Origin: Cannabis sativa
Lineage: Eukaryota; Streptophyta; Magnoliopsida; Rosales; Cannabaceae
Direction of reading: 5' to 3'
Length of the DNA: 64,000 bases
Assembly: GCF_029168945.1 (NCBI RefSeq)
Contig: NC_083609.1
Span: forward strand, 21,015,501 to 21,079,500
The position numbers and the translations under genes are program-made. The notes below the pieces were generated by a model, which saw nothing but the letters and a program-made list of their open reading frames with translations, was not told the DNA's origin and did no database searches. Of this stretch, positions 1 through 11,374 are shown one piece after another. How positions within the stretch are numbered: the first letter of the stretch is position 1; each line of letters starts with the position of its first letter.

Positions 1-267
1 AATAACTAAAAATTAATTATTAAATAATATTGTCATTTAATATATTTATTAATTAGACATATAAAGTCTCTTAATTAACAAATAAAACTTAGAATCTCTT
101 TTCTTCACAATTTTATCCTTGCTTAGTGAAATTCATAAACTAGACATAGTCTAACTTTAGAATTATAATTGATTAATTAAAATCAATTAACTGAGTCTTA
201 CAAGCAATATGGTCTCAAATAGTGTGGGGACCATGGGCCTATATAACCGAGCTTCCAATAAGTCGAA
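1..267 (-). repeat. Copia-family 3' LTR, distal part, cut by the window edge
   Basis: Nearly identical to 20048-20313 of the same family's 5' LTR. It ends exactly where the Athila-like element begins; the last five bases, TCGAA, are the left target duplication of that insertion. The same LTR resumes at 7559. Confidence 0.85.
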
Positions 268-1888
268 TGTTAAGTAGTCAAAAATGCATATTTATTAGTG
301 TAAAAATACAAAATAAAATTAATTCTATATAATATTTTCATGAAATTAATGTAATATATTTTTATTTGAAAATATTGTAGTGTTGAGTTAATTTTGTAAG
401 AAAATAACATTTTATGACACAAATAAGAGAAAGAAATAAATAAAAAGAAATTAAGAAAATGCATTGTTTTTATTTAAAGAAATACAAATTAATTAGATTT
501 TTAAATAAATATTTTCATTAAAATTATTGTGATATATTTTATGTTGAAAACATTTTGTTTGGATTTAATTTTGTTTGTGTTTGAAGAAGAAAATAGCATT
601 TATGAAAATGAAAAGAAAGAAATAAAAATGGTGAAAATATGGCCCAAAGAAGAAAAAAAAATGGCATTTTGGAAACCCAACATTTGAGCCAAAAAGCCCA
701 AAGAATCGGCCCAAATTCATCTCTCCCAGCCAACAGCCACGACACGTGGCGTCGTCCAATTCGTCTACAGAAGGCGTGTCAGCGCCTTGTCTCCTCCGAA
801 GCCCACGCGCGCGTGAAGCGCACGGACCCTCCTGGTCCGTGTGTTTTGTCCACTCGCCCAGCCGAGAGTGGGCTTCGTTAGTCTTGCTCTCCAAGGCTGA
901 AAAGCCTTTTTCCTTCTTTCCTTCAGTACGTGACAAGTGGCACAAAATTGGCCAACTTGTTCTCTTTTCAGCCAACAAGTGACCGACACGTGGCACCGAC
1001 TCTTCAAAGGCAGTCAATCCAATTGTGCCACGTGTCACTCCGGTTTTAATTATTGGTATTTACATTTTTACCCACATGCAATTTGTAATAAGTTTAATTG
1101 TACATTAGTCCTTTTACCCTTCTATAAATAGAAGCTTAGGTTTTTAGAATTCAGTTACAGTTTTAGAGTTTCAGACAGAAAAATCCAGAGAAAACGCTCA
1201 GTTAGTTTACCGCTTTTCTTAGTTAATTTTCTTATGGGTTTCTAAGTTCCCTTATTATTAAGGTGGACGATGAAACCTAGTGTATTTAATTAAGTATTTA
1301 TTTTTATTTTGATTCTCAGTACAATATATGCTTATGATTTTCGCTTCTTAAAATAATTTTCTTTCATCTTTAATATCACGTATTTTTGATAGTTAGAAAT
1401 TATTAATGCTTGGTTCTACATTTTATTAAAAATAATATTCTTTGATTTTTTGTATTTACATTAAATTGTTTCACATTTAATGCTTAGAAATTATAATTTT
1501 AAAGCGAAGGAAATCTATTTTTTATTAGAAAATAATTGGTTTGATTACTGATTAAATTATGAGAATCAATATAAACATAAATATTTTTATATACACTTAA
1601 GTGGATTCTGAACCCTTAATAATATCCCAAATATTACTGAAAATATCTGCTACTGTCATTTTACTGTCATTTTTATTGTTTAAATATTTTATTTTATTTT
1701 GTTACCAAAAACCTCACCATTTTCGGAACTAGGTTAGATTTTTATTAGCTTAGATTAAATAAGTATTTTCTTCGATTTCACGCAATTTCCATGGGTTCGA
1801 CCTCGTTCTTCACAATCTCAATACTACAATAAAGATTCGTGCGCTTGCGAGTTGATAAATGTAAAACGTACCATTTCGGTATACAACA
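268..1888 (+). repeat. 5' LTR of the Athila-like element
   Basis: Starts TGTTAAGTAGTC and ends TATACAACA. U3 is AT-rich with a GC-richer block at about 680-1060. A TATA box (TATAAATA, 1123-1130) places the transcript start near 1150-1160. The primer-binding site follows after six bases. Confidence 0.92.
742..1130 (+). promoter_or_regulatory. LTR promoter with clustered G-box/ABRE-like motifs and TATA box
   Basis: CACGTG cores sit at 743-748 (ACACGTGGC), 987-992 (ACACGTGGC) and 1029-1034 (CCACGTGTC). A fourth site, TACGTGAC near 926, is mutated here but intact as CACGTG at 6596-6601 in the 3' LTR. TATAAATA is at 1123-1130. ACGTG with GGC or GTC flanks is the usual target of plant bZIP factors, including ABA-response factors. 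The sequence shows the motifs; stress or ABA response is inference. Confidence 0.6.
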
Positions 1889-1894
1889 AGTTTT

Positions 1895-1912
1895 TGGCGC
1901 CGTTGCCGGGGA
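1895..1912 (+). other. Primer-binding site complementary to tRNA-Asp
   Basis: TGGCGCCGTTGCCGGGGA is complementary over 18 nt to the 3' end, CCA included, of the usual plant tRNA-Asp(GUC), recalled from memory. It starts six bases after the 5' LTR, and this primer site is characteristic of Athila/Calypso-type elements. Confidence 0.85.
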
Positions 1913-2017
1913 ATTGCAAAAAGAAAAACTATTTTAATTCAGGTTAGTATAATTCTTCTACTAGTTATTATATTATATATATTATATTACGTTTCTTAGT
2001 GGTGAAGTAAATTTATA

Positions 2018-2054
<37 letters not shown>

Positions 2055-2443
2055 ACTTATGTTACTGTAACTCTTAAAAAAAAAGTTTTATATATAAATT
2101 ATTATTATTATATATTATTATATTATATATTATATACATTACTTAACTATGAAGAAAAGCATATTATTATTATAATTATATATAATAAAGTATATATTAT
2201 TAATTATAATTAATATTAATATTTATATTTCAGTCAAATATATACATATTATTTATTTCTCGTTATATTTTAAATTCAGTCTTTATTTTACGCAATTATA
2301 TGGTAGGCACCGCCTCTTAATTTTTTTTATTATTTTAATTTTTGTGATACTTGGTATATGATTTGTTAAGAACGAAATTCGAAAAATTATTTAGTCAAAA
2401 ATAAATTATTGTGGGTTGAAATTAAAAGTGAAAATTTTACATC
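1913..2443 (+). other. AT-rich untranslated leader of the Athila-like element
   Basis: Non-coding leader between primer site and gag. It includes a (TTA)n microsatellite at about 2019-2053 and further TATTA-rich stretches to about 2230. Confidence 0.7.
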
Positions 2444-3892
2444 ATGGAACCAAATCAAGTAAATGTGGAAGAAAAAACTCTCAATGATCATTTTTCTCCC
2501 ATTTATGCTAATTCTTCATCATGCATTATTTTTCCTGAAATAAATGCTACACATTTTGTGTTGAAACCTTCTGTAATTCAATTTTTGCCATCTTTTTATG
2601 GGTTAGATAAAGAGGATCCATACATGCATGTGAAAGATTTTTTAGAAATTTGCTCTACATTTAGATTTCAAAATTTTTCTGATGAATCTGTTAGGCTTAG
2701 AATTTTTCCACTCTCATTAAAAGATAAGTCTAAAGCCTGGTTAAATTCACTCCCAGCCCGATCTATTTCTACTTGGGATGAATTAGTTAATAAATTTTTG
2801 TCCAAATTTTTTCCAATGTCTAAAACGGATAATATTAGGAGAGAAATCTCTGAATTTTATCAGAAAGATCACGTAGAATTTTATGAATGTTGGGAAAGAT
2901 TTAAAGATTTATTGCTAAAATGTCCACACCATGGTTTTGAGAAATGGAGATTGGTAAAATACTTTTATGATGGATTATCTCCTTCAAACCGACAAATGGT
3001 ACAATCAATGCACACTGGAAAATTTTTGTAATTTAGAGGGGATGAGGCTTGGGAGTCTCTTGAGAATCTTTCTGTAAATTCTCAGCAGTGGAATTGCCAA
3101 GATCCTAGATCGAAAGCTTCCAACACACCTAAGAGAGGTGGAATTTACGATGTCAAAGATGACGTAGATATTAAAATATCATTAGCAAATCTAACTAGGA
3201 GAGTGGAAGCTATGTCATTAAGTCAATCCATGAATACTCCTATCCATAGGAATGAATTTTGTTCTCTATGTTATAGTACAAGTCATACTACCCAGTCTTG
3301 TCCATCATTGCCTATCTACCAAGAGGCATTTTTTTAAGATGTGAATGCTCTTCAAACTTATGGGAATTCATTTGATAGCCCATTTGCCCAGTCCGACAAT
3401 CCAAATTGGAGAAATCATCCAAATTTTTCTTGGAGACAGAACCAGCCTCCAATGAACCAAGGGCACCAATACAACTCACCCAATCAGAGTCATGCCCAAC
3501 ATAATATGCCATATCCTCAACAACAAAGAAAACTATCTTTAGAGGATACCCTACAACAGTTCATGCAAACCACCCAACAAGATTTACACACAAGTTCTCA
3601 ATCCATGTTAAGGCTTGAGACACAAATTGGTCAACTTGCTACTGTTGTAGCTGAAAGGGAAAAGGGAACACTTCCCAGTCAACCCATTCCTAATCTGAAG
3701 AGTCAGTACGAGGTAAGTACATCTAGACCTATTGAAGAAGCTAATTCAATTTCTATCCTTAGGTCTGGAAAAATTATTGAAAAACCTGATTACATATCTC
3801 AACCTGATGCTAAAATGAACACTGACTCGTTAAAAGAAAATGAAAAGAGTCAGCCTGAAAGCTCACATTCCAAAGACTCGGTTGAAAAATGA
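2444..3892 (+). pseudogene. Athila-type gag, broken by two stop codons
   Basis: One reading frame covers the region, interrupted by TAA at 3029-3031 and 3336-3338. The first 195 codons contain the retrotransposon capsid fold typical of Athila/Tat gag: FYGLDKEDPYMHVKDFL, AWLNSLPARSISTWDEL and FLSKFFP, in the usual order. Between the stops lies a zinc-knuckle-like C-x2-C-x5-H-x4-C (about 3258-3302), one residue longer than the canonical spacing. After the second stop come WRNHPNFSW and a Gln/Pro/Asn-rich linker common to this group. The capsid protein would package element RNA in the cytoplasm; this copy could make only a truncated form. Confidence 0.85.
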
Positions 3893-4390
3893 GTCAAACT
3901 TTGTCGTTCATTCCAAAAGCTTCATTCCCACAGAGATTGATCCCAATCAAAAGAGGTAGTCAGTATGGTGACATCTTAGAGGTATTCAAGCAAGTAAATA
4001 TAAATATCCCTTTCTTAGATGTCATTAAGAAAATACCTGCGTACTCAAATTTTTTAAAAGATCTGTGTACTGCAAAAAGAAACACCAATGTTCCAAAAAA
4101 GTTAGCAGATCGATCTGTGAAAATTCCTAGAGAATCATAATCACTCCCTAGACCACAAGAGTTATTTCGACCTCCTGATTGGGACATTCCTTTTGATCCC
4201 GGTAAGTTACGTTCTAAATGGACTGGTCCATTTTCTGTTCGTACTGTTTTACGGAGCTGTTGAAATTGAAAATTCTAAATCTGGTAATGTATTCAAAGTC
4301 AATGGTCAAAGGTTGAAACCATTTTTAGAATTAACACCACCTGAAGTGGAGGAAACGCTCTTTCACGACTCGATTTACCAAGGTTAGTGA
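3889..4390 (+). pseudogene. Remnant of pol: protease-region segment fused to integrase C-terminal tail
   Basis: Codons from 3889 read INIPFLDVIKKIPAYSNFLK, the conserved segment between gag and protease in Athila elements. It stops at 4140. From about 4197 the sequence reads GKLRSKWTGPFSV and then, one frame over, YGAVEI and KVNGQRLKPF, which is the C-terminal end of Athila integrase. A 1-nt frameshift lies near 4245-4252. The 3-4 kb of protease, RT, RNase H and integrase core expected between these segments are missing, so the junction at about 4140-4190 marks a large internal deletion. Confidence 0.8.
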
Positions 4391-5901
4391 ATTCTTTCAC
4401 TACTGGTCCTATCTTTAATTGCTTTCTTTATTTTTCAGTATTTTAGTTTATTTTCTGTCATTTGTTTTTTAGAAAATTAACATCTATCACTGTGCATATT
4501 CTCCGTTTTTTTCGGTTCTCATCTCATGTTCTTATCATATACATATTTAGACATTGAGGACACTGTCTCATTTTAGTTGGGGGTACTGAGTATATTCTTG
4601 CGTTAAGTTCAATAAATTTCTTACATTTTTGAAAATTTTGAGTCAAATTCTGCTGCTAATTATGTGAATAAATAAATATTGTGTTAGACTAGTTTATACT
4701 ATATTTAGTTACTTAGATAATAATTCCAGTAAAAATTGCACAAACCAAACATATGATTTGATTGTTTTTAACACATTTAACTGAAAAAAATCTTAAGTTA
4801 AAAGCTTTCATTTTTCGTGAGAAGTGAGAATTGAGAAAATGACTTTTTGAACATATATTGATCTTCTGAATTGGTAAAATCGAAATTTTTTGAAATTTAA
4901 AAATATGACAATTACTAGAGGGATATTTTTTTTTTAGAATTGAGCCTATGTAAATTTATTATCTTTATATTTTCTTATCACATGTTGCCTCTTGTAAGAA
5001 AAAAAAAAAAAAAAAAGAGAGTAAAGATATATATTGTGGATATTGCCCTTAAAAAAAAATACATATATATCATATAAAGAGCAATATCTTACATACTATA
5101 TATATATATATAAAAAAAAATCAAACAAGAGCAACATTTCTCTGTCAGCGTAGCTTGGTCAAAATTTAAAATATACCAAAGAAAATTTTGCTACGGTAAA
5201 TAATTATTGTGGATATTGCCCTTAAAAAAAAATACATATATATCATATAAAGAGCAATATCTTAGTTTTAATCATTTAGCAAAGTAAAAAATATATATAT
5301 ATATATCGATAAAAATATATATGCATATATAATATATATAGAAGAAAAATAATACATCATCATCAATCAAAAGAGACTTTGCTATAGTTTATTTCTCGTA
5401 AATTTTAGTCACCAAATACAAAAAAAAAAAAAAAAAAAAAAGAGAAGAAAAATCGTTGTTTATTTCTTTATTTTGGCTCTAGGTATTGTAATGAAATCCC
5501 GAAAGTAACTTGTCATTTGAATTTTAAAATATTTTTGGTTAGCCTATCTATGGGTCAATAATTGTTTACATTGTTCGTCCTAAAAATCTTTATCCATTTG
5601 AGCGTCAATTAATATATCTTTCCAGCTCCAAGAGTGACAACCCTTCCTCTTTTCAAATATTTCAATACCTGTGAGGATTTGGAGTTGAGACTTTTTACTT
5701 TAAAGATTTTTCAATATTATCTGTGTTATGGATTAAAGCAAAAAAATATGATTTGAAACACACACAAAAAATCTGGAATTATATCTATTGTAAGTTTTTA
5801 TATAGTATTTTCTAGTGTTTACACCAATATTTTATTTTGTTTCGATTAAGCAGAGTTTGTTTTGATTTGTTCATCTTGGTAATATTTTGTTATCCACTTG
5901 A
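4391..5901 (+). other. 3' non-coding region of the Athila-like element
   Basis: No env-like reading frame was seen where some Athila elements have one. The stretch contains an internal polypurine tract (4575-4585), poly-A runs near 4998-5018 and 5420-5440, a duplicated 59-bp unit (5033-5091, 5206-5264) and many TATA dinucleotide runs. Confidence 0.65.
5033..5264 (+). repeat. Two direct copies of a 59-bp hairpin-forming unit
   Basis: Bases 5033-5091 and 5206-5264 are identical by eye. Within each unit GATATTGCCCTT and AGAGCAATATCT form imperfect inverted arms around an AT-rich loop, so each copy could fold into a hairpin. Confidence 0.8.
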
Positions 5902-5937
5902 ATTGCTAGGGACTAGCAATAAGCTAGTTGGGGGTTG
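5902..5937 (+). promoter_or_regulatory. Hairpin and polypurine tract before the 3' LTR
   Basis: ATTGCTAG-GGA-CTAGCAAT (5902-5920) is a perfect 8-bp stem with a 3-nt loop. It is followed by the purine-rich primer AGTTGGGGGTTG (5926-5937) that abuts the LTR start at 5938. The polypurine tract primes plus-strand DNA synthesis; the hairpin's role is unknown. Confidence 0.75.
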
Positions 5938-7558
5938 TGTTAAGTAGTCAAAAATGCATATTTATTAGTGTAAAAATACAAAATAAAATTAATTCTATAT
6001 AATATTTTCATGAAATTAATGTAATATATTTTTATTTGAAAATATTGTAGTTTTGAGTTAATTTTGTAAGAAAATAACATTTTATGACACAAATAAGAAA
6101 AAGAAATAAATAAAAAGAAATTAAGAAAATGCATTGTTTTTATTTAAAGAAATACAAATTAATTAGATTTTTAAATAAATATTTTCATTAAAATTATTGT
6201 GATATATTTTATGTTGAAAATATTTTGTTTGGATTTAATTTTGTTTGTGTTTGAAGAAGAAAATAGCATTTATGAAAATGAAAAGAAAGAAATAAAAATG
6301 GTGAAAATATGGCCCAAAGAAGAAAAAAAATGGCATTTTGGAAACCCAACATTTGAGCCAAAAAGCCCAAAGAATCGGCCCAAATTCATCTCTCCCAGCC
6401 AACAGCCACGACACGTGGCGTCGTCCGGTTCGTCTACAGAAGGCGTGTCAGCGCCTTGTCTCCTCCGAAGCCCACGCGCGCGTGAAGCGCACGGACCCTC
6501 GTGGTCCGTGTGTTTCGTCCACTCGCCCAGCCGAGAGTGGGCTTCGTTAGTCTTGCTCTCCAAGGCTGAAAAGCCTTTTTCCTTCTTTCCTCCAGCACGT
6601 GACAAGTGGCACAAAATTGGCCAACTTGTTCTCTTTTCAGCCAACAAGTGACCGACACGTGGCACCGACTCTTCAAAGGCAGCCAATCCAATTGTGCCAC
6701 GTGTCACTCCGGTTTTAATTATTGGTATTTACATTTTTACCCACATGCAATTTGTAATAAGTTTAATTGCACATTAGTCCTTTTACCCTTCTATAAATAG
6801 AAGCTTAGGTTTTTAGAATTCAGTTACAGTTTTAGAGTTTCAGACAGAAAAATCCAGAGAAAACGCTCAGTTAGTTTACCGCTTTTCTTAGTTAATTTTC
6901 TTATGGGTTTCTAAGTTCCCTTATTATTAAGGTGGACGATGAAACCTAGTGTATTTAATTAAGTATTTATTTTTATTTTGATTCTCAGTACAATATATGC
7001 TTATGATTTTCGCTTCTTAAAATAATTTTCTTTCATCTTTAATATCACGTATTTTTGATAGTTAGAAATTATTAATGCTTGGTTCTACATTTTATTAAAA
7101 ATAATATTCTTTGATTTTTTGTATTTACATTAAATTGTTTCACATTTAATGCTTAGAAATTACAATTTTAAAGCGAAGGAAAATCTATTTTTTATTAGAA
7201 AATAATTGGTTTGATTACTGATTAAATTATGAGAATCAATATAAACATAAATATTTTTATATACACTTAAGTGGATTCTGAACCCTTAATAATATCCCAA
7301 ATATTACTGAAAATATCTATTACTGTCATTTTACTGTCATTTTTATTGTTTAAATATTTTATTTTATTTTGTTACCAAAAACCTCACCATTTTCGGAACT
7401 AGGTTAGAGTTTTATTAGCTTAGATTAAATAAGTATTTTCTTCGATTTCACGCAATTTCCATGGGTTCGACCTCGTTCTTCACAATCTCAATACTACAAT
7501 AAAGATTCGTGCGCTTGCGAGTTGATAAATGTAAAACGTACCATTTCGGTATACAACA
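5938..7558 (+). repeat. 3' LTR of the Athila-like element
   Basis: Same length and ends as 268-1888, about 99% identical. It keeps all four CACGTG sites, the one at 6596-6601 being lost in the 5' copy. The right target duplication CCGAA follows. Confidence 0.92.
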
Positions 7559-8513
7559 CCGAACCGAATTTACCAAGTAAATTCCCTAACTTATTAATTC
7601 CTTATTGAATCCACTCTTAGAACTTGGAATTGCACTCTCAGTCATATAGAACGCTCTATATGTTCAATGATATAGATACGCTATTAATTATCCATTGTTA
7701 TAATCCTAATTTGATCAATGACCCTCTAATAGATGATCTACATTGTATAGGGACTAAATTACCGTTACACCTTTAATGTATTTTATCCTTAAAACACTTA
7801 GCTTCGTATAAATGATATTTCAGTGAAGTGAAATGAGATCTCAACTATTTATCTCTGTTTAGCCAAGCTCAAAGGATATCATTGTTTCACTTCTAAATTC
7901 CTATAGAAGTTATAGATTTCATATTTATGTTAGCGCTCCACTCAATTATACTATCATGTTCCCAAAATGTACGTATCACCCTGATCCAAAAGTAGGCTTA
8001 ACTAACAAATCAAAGAACATGTATAATACTCTTGAGATCGAACCTAACCATATCAGGATTTAGATCATTTGATCTAGGATCAACAGGTGATATTGAATTG
8101 AATAGATATTACGGTAAATTTGAACATTCAAAGTTCAACATCGGTCCCTTCCGATGTATACTCCATACATCCGATACTGGTAAACTTTGCCAATGCACTG
8201 GAAAGGACATACCACTTATCCAAGGTGTAAGAATACCTATCGCTGATTATCATGCCAGTCTAAATCCAGTGAACTGACAAATCAGGGAATAAACTTTCAA
8301 ACATATAATCAAGATTATATTCCACTGTGCTGACAACACTATAATCATTAACAAATTCATACGTTCTGGACTTAAATAGAATTTATACATTATATATATA
8401 ATCATGAAATAAATCATGTGAACCATGCAACATAAAATGTTATTTCTGATCTTTATTAATAAGTAAATCTGATTATATTGAAATAGATTTTATTTAGGAC
8501 ACAAAACCCAACA
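7559..8513 (-). repeat. Copia-family 3' LTR, proximal part
   Basis: On the minus strand it starts TGTTGGGTTTTGTG at 8513 and runs left until the Athila insertion. It is homologous to 20314-21271 of the same element's 5' LTR, with scattered substitutions and a few small gaps. Confidence 0.88.
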
Positions 8514-8528
8514 AACTCCCACTTGCAC
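8514..8528 (-). promoter_or_regulatory. Copia polypurine tract
   Basis: Read on the minus strand, GTGCAAGTGGGAGTT lies directly before the LTR start TGTTGGG. This is the usual Copia plus-strand primer and fixes the element's orientation. Confidence 0.8.
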
Positions 8529-8529
8529 T

Positions 8530-9350
8530 AATATAAAACAAAAAATGCATTTCAAATAATCTCAAAATCTTGATATACAAATCAAGTGTAGTAGTAGTAT
8601 ACTCCTCGTAATAGGATCTGACAGGTTGAATTAAACACAACCTTTTCTCCACCATTACTTTTCCTTAATCACAAAATCCTTGATATTGTGAAATTCCTCT
8701 CTATATGTCTACTCTCTTGGGATACTGGATTCTATACTTTCGGCAACTACCTTTTGGTTAATCAGGAAGTAACACTAGTAGTTAAGAAATGTTGGAATGG
8801 TGCCAAAAATGTATAGAACTTTCCTTAGACTGAATAAGTACCTTTCCTGCAACTTTAACATTCAGTCTCTCTCTGGTAGACTTAGAGACTTCAGATAGGT
8901 TTTTACACTTCTCCAAAATCACTACTCCACCCCAGAGTGATCACCATCTTATCAGCAGACTTTCTAACACAAAGGCAAGTCTAGAAATCTGATGTGGTGT
9001 AGTCTAAGTGTATTAAATACACCCTTATCGACTAACATATAGCTTCTCTTTTTAATCTTAAGATTTACTTGATTGTCTTCTATTGTTCCTTTCCTGGATT
9101 AATCTGATACCTACTCATTACTCCCACTCAATAGCAGGTGTCTGGTCTAAGGCATACTAAAGCATATCTGAGACCTCTCACTGTTGATTGAAGGAATTCT
9201 TTCATGGCTTTATCTTTTCTGGAATAGTTGAGACTTTTCCTTAGATAAATAAAATCTATGTGTAGAAGTTGAGAAGCTTCTATAGATTGCCTATTAAAAA
9301 AGAAAATGCTTCAGCATCTTACTAAAGTAAGCTGCTTGGACTAGAGTAAG
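8530..9350 (-). pseudogene. Copia reverse transcriptase/RNase H remnant
   Basis: The minus strand carries recognisable but decayed Copia signatures in order. Near 9304-9340 it reads QAAYFSKMLKHF. At about 9070-9190 it reads VRGLRYALVCLRPDTCY, a stop, then VGVMSRYQINPGKE, matching the conserved end of Copia RT. At about 8600-8700 a segment resembles the final RNase H helix region. Frameshifts and stops are frequent, so this is a dead polyprotein. Its place next to the 3' LTR fits Copia order (RT and RNase H last). Confidence 0.7.
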
Positions 9351-11369
9351 TAATTAACCAGGTATACCATAAGCCATAGGTTTAGATAAACTCAAACCTT
9401 ATAATACTAGGAACATGAAGTTTTGTTAAGTCCATTGAATAGACTTATTAACGAAAATTTCCTTTCATGTCCTTGTAATAGAAAACTTTAGGTTACTCCA
9501 TGTGAATGGATTAAACAATAGTTCTCTTGGCTTTTCTTCTTAGTTTCTTATTTTGACAATCCATTACTTGTTTAAACTCACAATGGATTTTAATCACTAG
9601 TGTCTTCTAAGTCATAAGAAGGTGAGTTCCTAGAAACCCTCCCACTACGACAAGGTACCGTGAATTATGTCTAAGAAAACTAAATGGTATTGACTTCTTC
9701 GGATATGTCAAGACAACAGAGGCAGTGGGATCATCATATGTAGAATAAGATGATAGAACACTTTTGGAATCAAGAAATTTATCTCCTTTATTTGCTACTT
9801 TATTTTCAGACTTAGTCATTTTCTTAGAAAAGTAGTATTTGTTTAAACAAACACATTCTTATCTAATGACTATGGGATGGTCCACCCCTAATCACTTAGA
9901 ATAGCTAACAAACATGCAAACCATGGTTAACAGTTCTAGTTTTGCTTAAGATTTCGATTAGGTCATCCATGAATCTAGTAATGGTTTACACTAAGTACAC
10001 AACCATTCCATCATTCTGAAATTTTCCTTTCACTAGGGTATTACCTTAGAAGGACTTAGGCAAGGACTAGTAACTAATCATCAATATGTAAATTGAATTT
10101 CTGGGAAGGTAAGTTTGGATATAATTCAAAAATCAACTTAATGATCTTTGAACTGCATATCTTCTAACTATTTCTCCACCCATATCAGTTCGCAAGATCT
10201 TAAACCACTTACCTTAATGGTTTTCACCATTGTTAGAAATTCATGAAATTTTTCAAACATTTCAAATTTCTTTGCATAAGGTAAAATCTAGAGTGATCGA
10301 TTTAAGAATATAACGAAAAACTCATATCCACCCCTGAATGTACATCCATCTGCATAAGGTAAAATGAGATGAACTTATTTTCAGTTGATATAGGCATATT
10401 AACTCTTTGTAGAGATTGATCTTGTTAAAACCACTATGAACAAGATACAAATGCCATAGATTTATAAAATATGGTTGTGTCTTTTGATGTCTTAGGTTTA
10501 GTTACATGAAAGAATTCTTAGAATAGTGCAAGTGGATCCTGGTCACAGAATACTAAACTCATATTCCATACTAACATACAGTTTGAATCCATTGATTGAA
10601 AATGGTTATTAAACACTTGTGAAAGTGTAACTGTATTGTATTCTAGAAATAGAAGTATAAAATCTTTATTTGGAATCTAAAATTTAAAGTCAAAGACTTA
10701 AATTTATACCAAATATAATGAGTAATTCTTTCTTGGACCACATCTACTAATTGAACTCTAAGTCTGATTTGCCCATACAAGTAGGAGATTTTTAAGATTG
10801 AAGATTTATATCATTTTGGGATAGAATTTCGGGAATATAATCAAATGCGTCATTCAATTTCTTAAGAGAAAATATAGAATGACATTATATGATTTTTAAA
10901 CCATTCATCCAATGATAAATTGTTGAGCTAATTCGAAATGAATAAGTTAAGAGGAATTAGGATAATTTCGTATTTAAATAAGAATCCAACGATGCTCCGA
11001 TTAGCGAGAGTCAAAGTTAATCTTATTTATATAATCTTCTTGTTTCATATTGTAAATACTAGTCTAAGGTGTCATCAATTGATGAACAACTAGATGTTGC
11101 ATTTACAATATTTATCTTTCGAGATCTAACACTATTATGTTTGTCTAATGGATGACAATCCATTAGGGATTTGTCCCATTAAAACAACAAGCCAAGTTAG
11201 ACCAACAATGAAGATTCGAAATTAAACTACAACTAATAACAGAAAATAACATGGCTCAATATAAATTCATACACAATTCAGAAATTATCAAACATATAGC
11301 AAATAACAAAGACATGTGAAAATACAAAACAAGCGTATCTTAAATAATTTGTAAGGTTTCCAACAAACT
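9351..11369 (-). other. Decayed internal region of the Copia element
   Basis: AT-rich, no convincing reading frame; probably degenerate upstream pol. The distal part (10978-11200) carries one copy of a CGAGAGTC-containing repeat that recurs at 13.8-14.1 kb. Confidence 0.5.
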
Positions 11370-11374
11370 GATAT

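Larger units (their letters stand above)
268..7558 (+). mobile_element. Athila-like Ty3/gypsy element, pol-deleted (non-autonomous), nested in a Copia LTR
   Basis: Two LTRs of equal length (1621 bp: 268-1888 and 5938-7558) start TG and end CA. Flanks are TCGAA (263-267) and CCGAA (7559-7563); the uninterrupted copy at 20305-20320 reads CCGAA, so this is a 5-bp duplication with one mutation. The internal region has a tRNA-Asp primer site, a gag with two in-frame stops, and a protease-region remnant joined almost directly to an integrase C-terminal tail. RT, RNase H and the integrase core are absent. I counted about 15 substitutions and two 1-bp indels between the LTRs (about 1%), so the insertion is recent although the copy cannot encode its own enzymes. 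Confidence 0.9.

Noticed and set aside
565..1038. Antisense frame of 157 codons in the Athila LTR, repeated at 6270-6707, and a 150-codon sense frame at 6199-6651
   Set aside because: They lie over the LTR promoter, have no recognisable domain, and are conserved only because the two LTRs are about 99% identical. The sense frame is not open in both LTRs.
8032..8277. Short frames repeated in the Copia LTRs (also near 18386, 18662, 24265 and 60884)
   Set aside because: They fall within LTR sequence, differ in reading between copies and encode no known domain.
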